Position numbers and translations under genes: made by a program
Part shown: piece after piece, positions 1-6,501 of the stretch
Layout: each line of letters begins with the position of its first letter
Numbering within the stretch: position 1 is the stretch's first letter
The notes under the pieces: generated by a model
Database searches by the model: none
The model's input: only the letters and a program-made list of their open reading frames with translations
What the model was told of the DNA's origin: nothing
Source of the DNA: Aliarcobacter sp.
GTDB lineage: Bacteria; Campylobacterota; Campylobacteria; Campylobacterales; Arcobacteraceae
DNA: 6,501 nt
Assembly: GCA_017996075.1 (NCBI GenBank)
Contig: JAGOHQ010000044.1
Span: 1 to 6,501, forward strand
Direction of reading: 5' to 3'

Positions 1-2
1 AG

Positions 3-947
3 TTGATTAATAATAATTTTAACAAAAAATATGAAGATGTAATAAAAATGAAAAAAATTTATCAAGATATTCCAAAAGATGTATTAAAAAGATTTGGATA
101 TGAAAATGTTGATGAACTTTTAGATATATCACATTTAGGGCTTATAAAAGAGTATTTGAAAGAGAAAGATTGTATTAAATTAAGTGTTATTTTAAAAGAT
201 TTAAAAACAGATATTTTTAAAGATGTAATTGATGATGATAGTTTAAAAGATGAGTTTATTAACTGCATTAGAGAAGTTCCATCTATTGAAAATTATAAAC
301 AATTTAAAAATATATTTAAAGATACAAAAGATTTAGATGTTTATTTGATTTTAGAAGCTATGGCTCTTGATGTTGAGGAGATAGATGATGCTTTGTTTTA
401 CTCATCAAAAATAGAAAAATCAAAAGATAAAGAGATGTTAAAAGAGGAGTTTTTGTATAAATATCAGATTTTAAAAATTGATAATAATTCGGGAAACTTA
501 GATAGATTTTTTAAAAATAGTTTAGAGAATAGCTATTTAATAGAGGCAAATTTAGAAAAACCAATAATTATTGATTTTTATTATGACTTTTATCTATATT
601 TAATAAAAGAGGGCAAAGAAGAAGAGGCATTTAAGATTTTAAATGCTTTAAATAATAAGCAAAATGAGTTTAAAGCTTTTGTTTATTCCCCTTTTGTGGA
701 GAGTGAATTATCAAGATTATTAAAAAAACAAAATAATTTTCAAGATGCAGTAAACTATCTTATACAAGCTTTACAACATGCTAAAAATATAAAACCAGAT
801 GTTGAGGTAAAACTTTACTATGATATTTTAACTTTATATGATAATTTAGGGCAAAAAGAGCAAAAAGAGATATATTTGCAAAAGTGTAAAAATGTAAAGA
901 TTGAAGAGAATTTTTATAAAAATATGTGTAACGGAATAAATCCATGA
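3..947 (+). CDS. Unnamed TPR-like helical protein, coupled to fliI
   Basis: I do not recognise this gene as a named family. The product is up to 314 residues, rich in Lys, Glu, Asp, Leu and Ile, and appears almost entirely helical. It has no signal peptide or membrane segment, so it is probably cytoplasmic. The clearest repeat is at about residues 229-262 (ESELSRLLKKQNNFQDAV and onward), which has the helix-turn-helix spacing of a tetratricopeptide repeat. Weaker repeats lie near 111-140, 147-177, 191-218 and 268-299. Its TGA stop overlaps the fliI ATG (ATGA at 944-947), so the two genes are probably translated together. The start is uncertain: TTG at 3 is the first candidate in the window, ATG at 48 (Met16) is the first ATG, and the frame may continue upstream of base 1. 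It is not obviously FliH, because I see no long N-terminal coiled coil or Gly-rich repeat, and it is too large for FliJ or FlgN. A role in flagellar export or assembly is inferred from position only. Confidence 0.8.
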   Translation: MINNNFNKKYEDVIKMKKIYQDIPKDVLKRFGYENVDELLDISHLGLIKEYLKEKDCIKLSVILKDLKTDIFKDVIDDDSLKDEFINCIREVPSIENYKQFKNIFKDTKDLDVYLILEAMALDVEEIDDALFYSSKIEKSKDKEMLKEEFLYKYQILKIDNNSGNLDRFFKNSLENSYLIEANLEKPIIIDFYYDFYLYLIKEGKEEEAFKILNALNNKQNEFKAFVYSPFVESELSRLLKKQNNFQDAVNYLIQALQHAKNIKPDVEVKLYYDILTLYDNLGQKEQKEIYLQKCKNVKIEENFYKNMCNGINP

Positions 948-2248
948 ATATAGATGACATTATAAATAGTATAGATTCAAATAACCTAGATATAGCTTTT
1001 GGAAGAGTTGTAAATATCTCTGCTGTTACTTTAAGTGCGGTTGGATTAGATGTTGCTGTTGGAGATATTGTAAGAATTGAATCAGCACAAAAACTATATA
1101 CAGTTTTAGGAATGGTTACTGTTTTAAAAGATGGCTTATTTGTGATAGTTCCATTTTCATTTATTGATGGTTTTAAGATAAATGATAAGGTATTTTTACA
1201 AAGAGACGGGCTTACTGTAAAGTGTGGAAATGGACTTTTAGGAAGAGTTGTAAATGCCCTAGGAGATCCTATTGATGATTTGGGAAAAATAAGAGATTTA
1301 GATACAAATGCTCCTATAAATAAAGAGAGTATGTCACCACTTGATAGAGGAATTATTGATAAAAAATTTGCAACAGGTGTAAAAGCTATTGACTCAATGC
1401 TTACATGTGGGAAAGGGCAAAAAGTAGGTATTTTTGCTGGAAGTGGAGTTGGAAAATCAACTCTTATGGGAATGATAGTTCAAGGATGTGAAGCAACTAT
1501 TAAAGTAATTGCACTTGTTGGAGAAAGAGGAAGAGAGATACCTGAATTTATTCACTACAACTTAAATAATAATTTAGAAAATACTGTAATTGTGACTGCA
1601 ACTTCAGATGAATCACCACTAATGAGAAAATATGCTGCTTTTACAGCTATGACTATAGCCGAATACTTTAGAGATAAGGGTTATGATGTACTTCTTATGA
1701 TGGATAGTGTTACTAGATTTGCAATGGCTCAAAGAGAAATAGGTTTAAGCACGGGAGAACCACCAGTAAGTAGAGGATATCCACCATCAGTTTTTGCACT
1801 TTTGCCACAACTTATGGAAAGAGCTGGAAATAGTAAAAAAGGCTCTATTACAGCATTTTTTACAGTTTTAGTTGATGGTGATGATTTAAATGACCCAATT
1901 GCAGACCAAAGTAGATCTATACTTGATGGACATATAGTTTTAACAAGAGATTTAACAGAACAGGGTTTTTATCCACCAATAAATATATTAAAATCAGCTT
2001 CAAGGGTAATAGATAAAGTTGTAACAAAAGAGCATTATAATGATTTTTTAAAGTTAAAAAGAGTATTATCGCTAATAAAAGAGAACGAAGTTTTAATAAG
2101 AGTTGGTGCATACAAAAAAGGTATGGATCTTGAGCTAGATAATGCAATAGCAAAAAAAGAGAAGGCAAGAGAGTTTCTTACGCAAGGATCTCTTGAAAAA
2201 TACTCTTTTGATGATATTATTGCAAATTTAAGAAAGGTGTTAATATGA
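944..2248 (+). CDS. fliI: Flagellum-specific type III export ATPase FliI
   Basis: FliI is the cytoplasmic hexameric ATPase at the base of the flagellum. It releases export substrates from chaperones and helps load them into the export gate. The 434-residue length is normal for the family. After a short N-terminal tail (1-18), a beta-barrel domain runs to about residue 90, followed by the RecA-like core. Visible motifs are the Walker A AGSGVGKST (165-173, Lys171), the GERGRE loop (193-198) with likely catalytic Glu194, ATSDESPLMR (219-228), Walker B LLMMD (250-254), the family stretch STGEPPVSRGYPPSVF (269-284), DQSRSILDGHIVLTR (321-335), and SASR (351-354), whose Arg354 fits the arginine finger. 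The C-terminal helical domain follows. F1 beta and Rho are related, but the STGEPP region and overall form fit the flagellar/T3SS ATPase group. Flagellar neighbours favour FliI over a virulence ATPase. The start overlaps the upstream stop by 4 bases and has only a weak GGA (933-935) ahead of it, consistent with translational coupling. fliH and fliJ are not adjacent. Confidence 0.97.
   Translation: MNIDDIINSIDSNNLDIAFGRVVNISAVTLSAVGLDVAVGDIVRIESAQKLYTVLGMVTVLKDGLFVIVPFSFIDGFKINDKVFLQRDGLTVKCGNGLLGRVVNALGDPIDDLGKIRDLDTNAPINKESMSPLDRGIIDKKFATGVKAIDSMLTCGKGQKVGIFAGSGVGKSTLMGMIVQGCEATIKVIALVGERGREIPEFIHYNLNNNLENTVIVTATSDESPLMRKYAAFTAMTIAEYFRDKGYDVLLMMDSVTRFAMAQREIGLSTGEPPVSRGYPPSVFALLPQLMERAGNSKKGSITAFFTVLVDGDDLNDPIADQSRSILDGHIVLTRDLTEQGFYPPINILKSASRVIDKVVTKEHYNDFLKLKRVLSLIKENEVLIRVGAYKKGMDLELDNAIAKKEKAREFLTQGSLEKYSFDDIIANLRKVLI
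2231..2237 (+). promoter_or_regulatory. Ribosome binding site of flgL
   Basis: AGAAAGG lies seven bases ahead of the ATG at 2245, inside the last codons of fliI. It is a good Shine-Dalgarno match and stronger than anything visible before fliI or flhA. It supports ATG 2245 as the flgL start, and it suggests flgL can recruit ribosomes itself as well as by ATGA coupling. Confidence 0.65.
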
Positions 2249-3375
2249 TATCATTAAATTCTACAACTTATAGATTAGGAAATTTAGATAATTATCAAGC
2301 AAAACTTAATTTTCAAATGGGTGGAAGTAAACTTCAATTTGGAAGCGACGATTCTGTTACTTTTGGAAGATTAACTCATACAGAAGATAAAATAAAAACT
2401 CAAAAGGGAATTGTAGAGCAAATAGAGAGAGCTGATGTTTTAAATAAGACTTCAGATACTGCAATGAAAGAAGCTAAACTTCTTTTGGAAAAGATAAAAG
2501 CAGAAGAGCTAATAAAAGCAAATACTTCTACAACTAGTATAGAAGGGCTTGAGGCAATTGCTGGAGTTATTGAAGGTTATAAACAAAATTTATTTAATCT
2601 AGCAAATACTCAAACAGAAGGTCAATATGTTTTTGCAGGAAGCGATGCTTCTGTGAAGCCTTTTTCTATGGATGCATCTGGAAAAGTAACATACAATGGA
2701 GATGCAGATTTAAGAAAAGTTGCAGTTGATGAGGGCTCTTACAGAGAAAGAGGAATAAATGGTATAGATGCTTTCTTTTATGTTGCCGATAGTGCTTCAA
2801 AAGGTGGTACATTAACTTTTAAAGATGGTGATAGAATTACAGACCAAGATGGAAAAGAGTGGGTTTTTGATAATGTTGCAAACACACTTACAAAAACAAA
2901 CTGGGATGGTTCAACTCAAACATTAGCAGCTACTCCTCCCGTTGCTCCAGCAACTGAATATACAACTACTGTGCCAAATACAGATGGTACAAAATTTGAA
3001 GCAAGAAGAAATATGTTTGATATGTTAGATGAGGCAGTTAGTAGCTTAAGAGGTCTTGATAGTGCAGGAAATCCTACTTTAACTTATGAAGATAGAAGAG
3101 CTGGTATTTCTAAAGCTATTGATGAATCTACAAAAGCTTACGATACTGCTGTTATCGCTCATTCAGAGTTGGGAGCAAAAAATAAAACTTTTGAAGTATC
3201 AAAAGAGAGAGCTGAGTCTAAAATTACACAACTAAGTATTCTTGAAAAAGAGCTTGGAAATTCAAATTTGACTGAAGTTGCTACAGAGCTAAAGGCTCTT
3301 GAAATATCTTATACAGCTCTTTATTCAACAATAAATAGAACATTTGAGTTATCTTTAACTAATTTTTTGAAATAA
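2245..3375 (+). CDS. flgL: Flagellar hook-filament junction protein FlgL (HAP3)
   Basis: FlgL is exported through the flagellar type III apparatus and forms the junction ring between the hook-side protein FlgK and the flagellin filament. The 376-residue product has the flagellin-like plan. An N-terminal helical region (about 1-125) carries heptad-like patterns, then comes the family hallmark GQYVFAGSDASVKPF (126-140) with VTYNGD (148-153). A variable middle domain runs to about 250, and a C-terminal helical region (255-376) ends in ISYTALYSTINRTFELSLTNFL, matching the flagellin/FlgL terminal helix. There is no cleavable signal, as expected for type III export. The middle domain (184-250) has a Pro/Thr/Ala-rich linker near 227-247 and looks like the surface-exposed, fast-evolving part. 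The hallmark and the FlgL-type termini argue against a true flagellin. The ATG overlaps the fliI stop (ATGA, 2245-2248). Expression may be shaped by the hairpin on its stop codon. Confidence 0.9.
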   Translation: MISLNSTTYRLGNLDNYQAKLNFQMGGSKLQFGSDDSVTFGRLTHTEDKIKTQKGIVEQIERADVLNKTSDTAMKEAKLLLEKIKAEELIKANTSTTSIEGLEAIAGVIEGYKQNLFNLANTQTEGQYVFAGSDASVKPFSMDASGKVTYNGDADLRKVAVDEGSYRERGINGIDAFFYVADSASKGGTLTFKDGDRITDQDGKEWVFDNVANTLTKTNWDGSTQTLAATPPVAPATEYTTTVPNTDGTKFEARRNMFDMLDEAVSSLRGLDSAGNPTLTYEDRRAGISKAIDESTKAYDTAVIAHSELGAKNKTFEVSKERAESKITQLSILEKELGNSNLTEVATELKALEISYTALYSTINRTFELSLTNFLK

Positions 3376-3387
3376 ATTAGTTTTTTT
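3357..3387 (+). terminator. Hairpin plus T-tract on the flgL stop: possible terminator or attenuator
   Basis: A perfect 9-bp inverted repeat, AACTAATTT (3357-3365) and AAATTAGTT (3374-3382), surrounds an 8-base loop. It is followed by a T-run at 3381-3387 whose first two bases are in the stem. The shape is that of an intrinsic terminator, but there is only one G-C pair, so stability is modest. The flgL TAA (3373-3375) lies at the loop and right arm, and the flhA ATG is only 5 bases past the T-run. Full termination would leave flhA no room for its own promoter in the gap, so partial termination or attenuation is more likely. It could also be a chance feature of AT-rich DNA. Confidence 0.45.
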
Positions 3388-3392
3388 AGTAT

Positions 3393-5504
3393 ATGAAGTT
3401 TAGTCTAAAAAATATTTTCTCTAGGGATTTAATAGCAGTAGCATTGTTTTTATCAATGCTTTCTATTATTATTATCCCTTTAAATCAAGTTGCTATTGAC
3501 TTTTTCATATCTATATCTTTGGCACTATCTTTTTTAATTTTATTAATTTCACTTTATATTCAAAAGCCAGCAGATTTAACAACATTTCCTACAATTTTGT
3601 TAATTTTAGTTATATTTAGACTAGCTCTTAGTATTGCAACAACAAGATCTATTTTAGCAGATGGACACAATGGACCAGATGCTGTAAGTACAATCATTTC
3701 AGCTTTTGGAGAGTTTGTTGTTGGTGGAAATATGGTTATTGGAGTTGTTATTTTTATCATTTTAGTTTTGATAAACTTTATGGTTGTAACAAAAGGTGCT
3801 ACAAGGGTTGCTGAGGTAACTGCAAGATTTACACTTGATTCTATGCCTGGTAAACAAATGGCTATTGATGCAGATTTAAATGCTGGGTTTATTGATGATA
3901 AAGAGGCTCAAGAAAGACGAAAATCACTTATAACAGAAGCAAATTTTTACGGAGCAATGGATGGATCATCTAAGTTTGTAAAAGGTGATGCAATTGCTGG
4001 TATTATCATTACAGTAGTAAATATTATTGGTGGACTTTTGGTTGGTATTTTTCAACACGATTTACCAGCTAGTGAAGCTGCAAGTATATATACAATTTTA
4101 ACTATTGGAGATGGACTTGTTGCACAAATTCCAGCTCTTTTAACATCAACTGCAACTGCTATTATAATAACAAGATCAAATACAGATGATGAGAGATTTG
4201 CAACAAGAGCTGTAAATCAACTTATGAAAGATACGAAATCTCTTATTTTAGTTGGTATTGGTCTAATGCTTTTTGGATTAGTTCCAGGTTTCCCTACAGG
4301 AATTTTAATGACAATGGGACTTATGATATCAGCTCTAGGTTATACTATTATTATGATTGATAAGGGTGAGGATAATATTGTTACAAGATTTTTTAAACCA
4401 CAAGTTCCTAAAAAGATTGAAAAACCAGAAGATTTAAAAGAGAAAAAAAGAGCAGCAGCTGTTCCTGACGAGAGTCAAAGTATAGAAACTGTAATGAAAC
4501 TTGAAGTTTTAGAGTTAAAACTTGGAATTAGACTTTTACAACTGGTTCAAGGTAACTCAGAACTTCTTGATAAAATAAAAGCGATAAGAAAAAATATAGC
4601 TTCTGAGTTAGGATTTATAATACCTCAAATAAGAATTTCTGATGATACAACTTTAGGAGCAAATGAGTATCAATTTTATCTAAAAAGAATTCCAATAGTA
4701 AAAGGAAGAATAGAAGTAGATAAACTTCTTGCAATGGGTGGATTATCAAGTGAACACCTTGATGGAATAAAAGTAAAAGAGCCTGTATTTAATCTAGATG
4801 CTGTTTGGATTTCAAAAGATTTAAAAGAAGATGCTTTGATGAAAGGGTTTACAGTTGTAGATGCTCCAACAATTATATCAACTCATATATCAGAAATTAT
4901 TAGAAAATATGCAGAAGATATTATTACAAGACAAGATGTTGTTGATATTGTAGAGAGATTGAAAAAAGATTTCCCTATTGTTGTTGAAGAGGCTATGAAA
5001 GTTGCTTCATATGGAAGTTTGTTAAAAGTTTGTAAAGATTTGCTTCATGAAAAAATTCCAATTATAGATATGCTTACAATAATTGAAGCAATAGCAGATA
5101 TTGCTGAGTTTACAAAAGCTCCAGAGATACTCTTAGAGCATGTAAGAGCAAAACTTTTTAGACTTATTACTCAAAAATATAAAGATACAGATGGAGTTTT
5201 ACATATAGTTACTATTAAACCAGAGCTTGAACAACAGTTTATAGGAAAACTTCAAGATCATCATGGTGCAAGTCAGTTGATGTTAAGTATTGCAGAGATA
5301 AATAATCTTGTAACAAAAACAAAACAACTTTTAGATGATATTGAGAAAAAAGGTTTTTCAAAAGTTGCAATGGTTGTTGATCCTGTTTTAAGAAAAAGAG
5401 TATCAGAAATTTATGAGAAGTTTGGTCTTTCTATTCCTGTTTTATCTCACGCAGAACTTGATTCAAAAGCAAATTTTGCTATTGAAGGAACTTTAGAGTT
5501 CTAA
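3393..5504 (+). CDS. flhA: Flagellar export gate protein FlhA
   Basis: FlhA is the large inner-membrane subunit of the flagellar type III export gate. It forms a ring whose cytoplasmic domains bind chaperone-substrate complexes, and it couples proton flow to export. The 703-residue length is typical of the FHIPEP family. About eight membrane segments are visible near 11-30, 36-56, 64-81, 113-133, 199-219, 239-260, 282-300 and 303-323. Between segments four and five lies the most conserved family region (134-199): ATRVAEVTARFTLDSMPGKQ, then DADLNAG, and AMDGSSKFVKGD. Arg138, Arg145, Asp149, Asp190, Lys194 and Asp199 are the expected conserved charges. A charged linker (about 324-364) leads to the cytoplasmic domain (365-703), which ends in a short tail after VLSHAEL. 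The InvA/LcrD virulence homologues are related, but the flagellar neighbours settle the call. ATG 3393 is the only plausible start: an in-frame TAG lies at 3387-3389 and the N-terminus aligns with the family. No Shine-Dalgarno is visible, so translation probably depends on flgL. Confidence 0.97.
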   Translation: MKFSLKNIFSRDLIAVALFLSMLSIIIIPLNQVAIDFFISISLALSFLILLISLYIQKPADLTTFPTILLILVIFRLALSIATTRSILADGHNGPDAVSTIISAFGEFVVGGNMVIGVVIFIILVLINFMVVTKGATRVAEVTARFTLDSMPGKQMAIDADLNAGFIDDKEAQERRKSLITEANFYGAMDGSSKFVKGDAIAGIIITVVNIIGGLLVGIFQHDLPASEAASIYTILTIGDGLVAQIPALLTSTATAIIITRSNTDDERFATRAVNQLMKDTKSLILVGIGLMLFGLVPGFPTGILMTMGLMISALGYTIIMIDKGEDNIVTRFFKPQVPKKIEKPEDLKEKKRAAAVPDESQSIETVMKLEVLELKLGIRLLQLVQGNSELLDKIKAIRKNIASELGFIIPQIRISDDTTLGANEYQFYLKRIPIVKGRIEVDKLLAMGGLSSEHLDGIKVKEPVFNLDAVWISKDLKEDALMKGFTVVDAPTIISTHISEIIRKYAEDIITRQDVVDIVERLKKDFPIVVEEAMKVASYGSLLKVCKDLLHEKIPIIDMLTIIEAIADIAEFTKAPEILLEHVRAKLFRLITQKYKDTDGVLHIVTIKPELEQQFIGKLQDHHGASQLMLSIAEINNLVTKTKQLLDDIEKKGFSKVAMVVDPVLRKRVSEIYEKFGLSIPVLSHAELDSKANFAIEGTLEF

Positions 5505-5512
5505 TTTTTTTT
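5487..5512 (+). terminator. Weak candidate intrinsic terminator at the end of flhA
   Basis: GAACT (5488-5492) and AGTTC (5497-5501) form a 5-bp perfect stem around a TTAG loop, extended by a G-T wobble (5487 with 5502). After two A's comes a run of eight T's (5505-5512). The order of hairpin then T-tract on the + strand fits rho-independent termination after the flagellar genes. The stem is short, with two G-C pairs, and lies inside the last flhA codons, so termination is probably partial at best. Confidence 0.35.
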
Positions 5513-5521
5513 CATTTTTTT

Positions 5522-5526
5522 AAGGA
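5522..5526 (+). promoter_or_regulatory. Ribosome binding site deciding the TTG start of the MFS gene
   Basis: AAGGA is followed after five T's by TTG at 5532. It is the only Shine-Dalgarno-like sequence in the 27-base gap after flhA. The first in-frame ATG, at codon 38, would remove the first membrane segment, so this site strongly favours the TTG as the start. Confidence 0.6.
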
Positions 5527-5531
5527 TTTTT

Positions 5532-6501
5532 TTGAAATATTATATTAATTTTTTAAGAGATAAACCAATTATTAGAAGTTTATCTTTGGTGAACTTTATT
5601 GCATCTTTTGGTGCATGGTTTTCTACTGTTGCAATTTATACTATGGTTGTAGAGTTTGGTTCAAGTGAATTTGCTATTGCAATTGTTACAGCTATGCATT
5701 TTATTCCAGCAATCTTAATAGCTCCTTTTAGTGGAAGTTTAATAGATAGATTAAGAATAAAACCACTTATGGTAACTTTACTTTTTATAGAGTTATCTAT
5801 GACTGCTTGTTTTTTGTTAATTGAAACGGCTTCACAAATTTGGTTACTTCTTGTTTTTATTTTTATACGAATGAGTGCTGCTTCAATGTTTTTTTCAAGT
5901 GAAATGTCACTTTTAGCAAAAATTGCTACTGGAAAAGATCTTCAAACAGCAAATGAGATACAATCAATAATTTGGTCATTTACTTATGCTGTTGGAATGG
6001 CTCTTAGTGGTTTTATAGTAAATTTATATGGAGTAAAAGCTGCTATATTAATAGATGTTGCTATTTTTGTACTAGCTTTTTTTGTTTTTCTTAATATAAA
6101 AATAAATATAGAATACAAAAAAGTTGAAGAGAAAATCTTAGAACTTATGATTGATGGTTTAAGATATATTAAAAATAATAAAATTATTTTGCATCTGATT
6201 TTTTTACATGCAAGTGTGGGACTTACTAGTTATGATGCTTTGATTACTATTTTGGCAAAAAATGAGTATAAAGAGATTATAGCTGTTCCTCTTGCTATTG
6301 GGCTTTCTAATGCTGTAAGAGCAGTTGCTCTTATGATTGGACCACTATTTTTAAATAAGATTATCAAAAAAGAGAATCTTCAGTATCTTTTAATTTTTCA
6401 AGGGATTACAATAATAATTTGGGCATTTGCTCAAAGTAATTTTTATTTATCTTTAGGTGCTTTGTTTTTTGTAGGATTTAGTACAGCTTTTTTATGGTCT
6501 T
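5532..6501 (+). CDS. MFS exporter, EntS/MFS_3-like (3' end outside window)
   Basis: An open frame of 323 codons runs past the right edge without a stop. It encodes a very hydrophobic protein of the major facilitator superfamily. Segments are visible at about 15-40, 47-68, 78-97, 103-123, 145-165, 168-188, 218-241, 250-272, 284-301 and 304 onward, giving about ten of the usual twelve, so roughly 80-100 residues are probably missing. A motif-A-like loop GSLIDRLRIKP (68-78) with Asp72-Arg73 lies between segments two and three. The stretch from EMSLLAKIATGKDLQTANEI to the Gly-rich fifth segment resembles the multidrug/siderophore exporter subgroup (EntS-like, MFS_3). A cytoplasmic loop rich in Lys and Glu (190-217) separates the two halves. 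Substrate cannot be told from sequence. The start is TTG at 5532, supported by AAGGA at 5522-5526. No stop separates it in frame from the flhA TAA, and the two genes share a frame. It may be read by readthrough from flhA; no promoter is evident in the gap. No link to motility is apparent. Confidence 0.85.
   Translation, partial: MKYYINFLRDKPIIRSLSLVNFIASFGAWFSTVAIYTMVVEFGSSEFAIAIVTAMHFIPAILIAPFSGSLIDRLRIKPLMVTLLFIELSMTACFLLIETASQIWLLLVFIFIRMSAASMFFSSEMSLLAKIATGKDLQTANEIQSIIWSFTYAVGMALSGFIVNLYGVKAAILIDVAIFVLAFFVFLNIKINIEYKKVEEKILELMIDGLRYIKNNKIILHLIFLHASVGLTSYDALITILAKNEYKEIIAVPLAIGLSNAVRAVALMIGPLFLNKIIKKENLQYLLIFQGITIIIWAFAQSNFYLSLGALFFVGFSTAFLWS

Noticed and set aside
62..268. Minus-strand ORF of 68 codons
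   Set aside because: It lies entirely inside the first + strand gene, has low-complexity Ser/Phe/Lys content typical of antisense to AT-rich coding sequence, and shows no recognisable domain.
1917..2168. Minus-strand ORF of 83 codons, Leu-rich
   Set aside because: It is antisense to the C-terminal part of fliI, where TTA/TAA-rich codons read backwards give Leu-rich frames. There is no supporting start context or domain.
1900..2245. Possible sigma-54 or sigma-28 promoter for flgL
   Set aside because: I scanned for GG-N10-GC and for CGATAT-like -10 boxes ahead of flgL and found no convincing match, so no promoter is listed.
3285..3299. Hairpin AGAGC / GCTCT inside flgL
   Set aside because: The 5-bp stem lies well within coding sequence and is not followed by a T-tract. 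It is likely chance from Glu/Leu codons.
3398..3411. Short palindrome TTTAG-T-CTAAA at the start of flhA
   Set aside because: The single-base centre is too small for an RNA loop, the sequence is coding, and nothing nearby suggests an operator.
3560..3760. Minus-strand ORF of 66 codons
   Set aside because: It is antisense to the membrane region of flhA, which is strongly conserved in the + frame, so it is a shadow frame.
5505..5534. FlhA-MFS fusion by readthrough, since both genes share a frame with no stop between them after the flhA TAA
   Set aside because: FlhA ends where the family normally ends, and the MFS gene has its own AAGGA and TTG start. The shared frame is probably chance in a 27-base gap.

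Overview
The window is AT-rich and packed with genes, all on the + strand. Its codons favour A/T endings (AAA, TTA, ATA, GAT). Together with the FliI and FlhA sequences, this suggests a flagellated member of the Campylobacterota, most likely Arcobacter/Aliarcobacter-like. The organism is inferred from composition and protein style only; no database comparison was made.

Layout: (1) 3-947, a protein of about 300 residues with helical, TPR-like repeats and no recognised name. (2) 944-2248, fliI, the flagellar export ATPase. (3) 2245-3375, flgL, the hook-filament junction protein. (4) 3393-5504, flhA, the flagellar export gate. (5) 5532 to the right edge, the first 323 codons of a major facilitator superfamily (MFS) exporter. 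That gene begins at a TTG and runs off the window, so a search for closed ORFs misses it. The first three genes are joined by two ATGA overlaps. flhA follows flgL after 17 bases, and the MFS gene follows flhA after 27 bases. No stretch over 300 bases lacks a gene, and I saw no tRNA, rRNA, CRISPR array or insertion sequence.

How the genes work together: FliI supplies ATP-driven unfolding and loading of export substrates at the base of the flagellum. FlhA is the membrane gate that receives substrates and chaperones. FlgL is a late substrate of that machine and forms the ring between hook and filament. The unnamed first gene is translationally coupled to fliI, so a cytoplasmic role in flagellar export or assembly is a fair guess, but only from context. 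The MFS gene looks unrelated to motility.

Most of the window is ordinary flagellar sequence. The points worth a second look are the unnamed TPR-like gene, a 9-bp perfect hairpin with a T-tract on the flgL stop codon just before an flhA start that lacks a Shine-Dalgarno sequence, a weaker hairpin plus T-tract at the end of flhA, and a run of T-tracts leading into the TTG start of the MFS gene. I see no convincing sign of a wholly new system.
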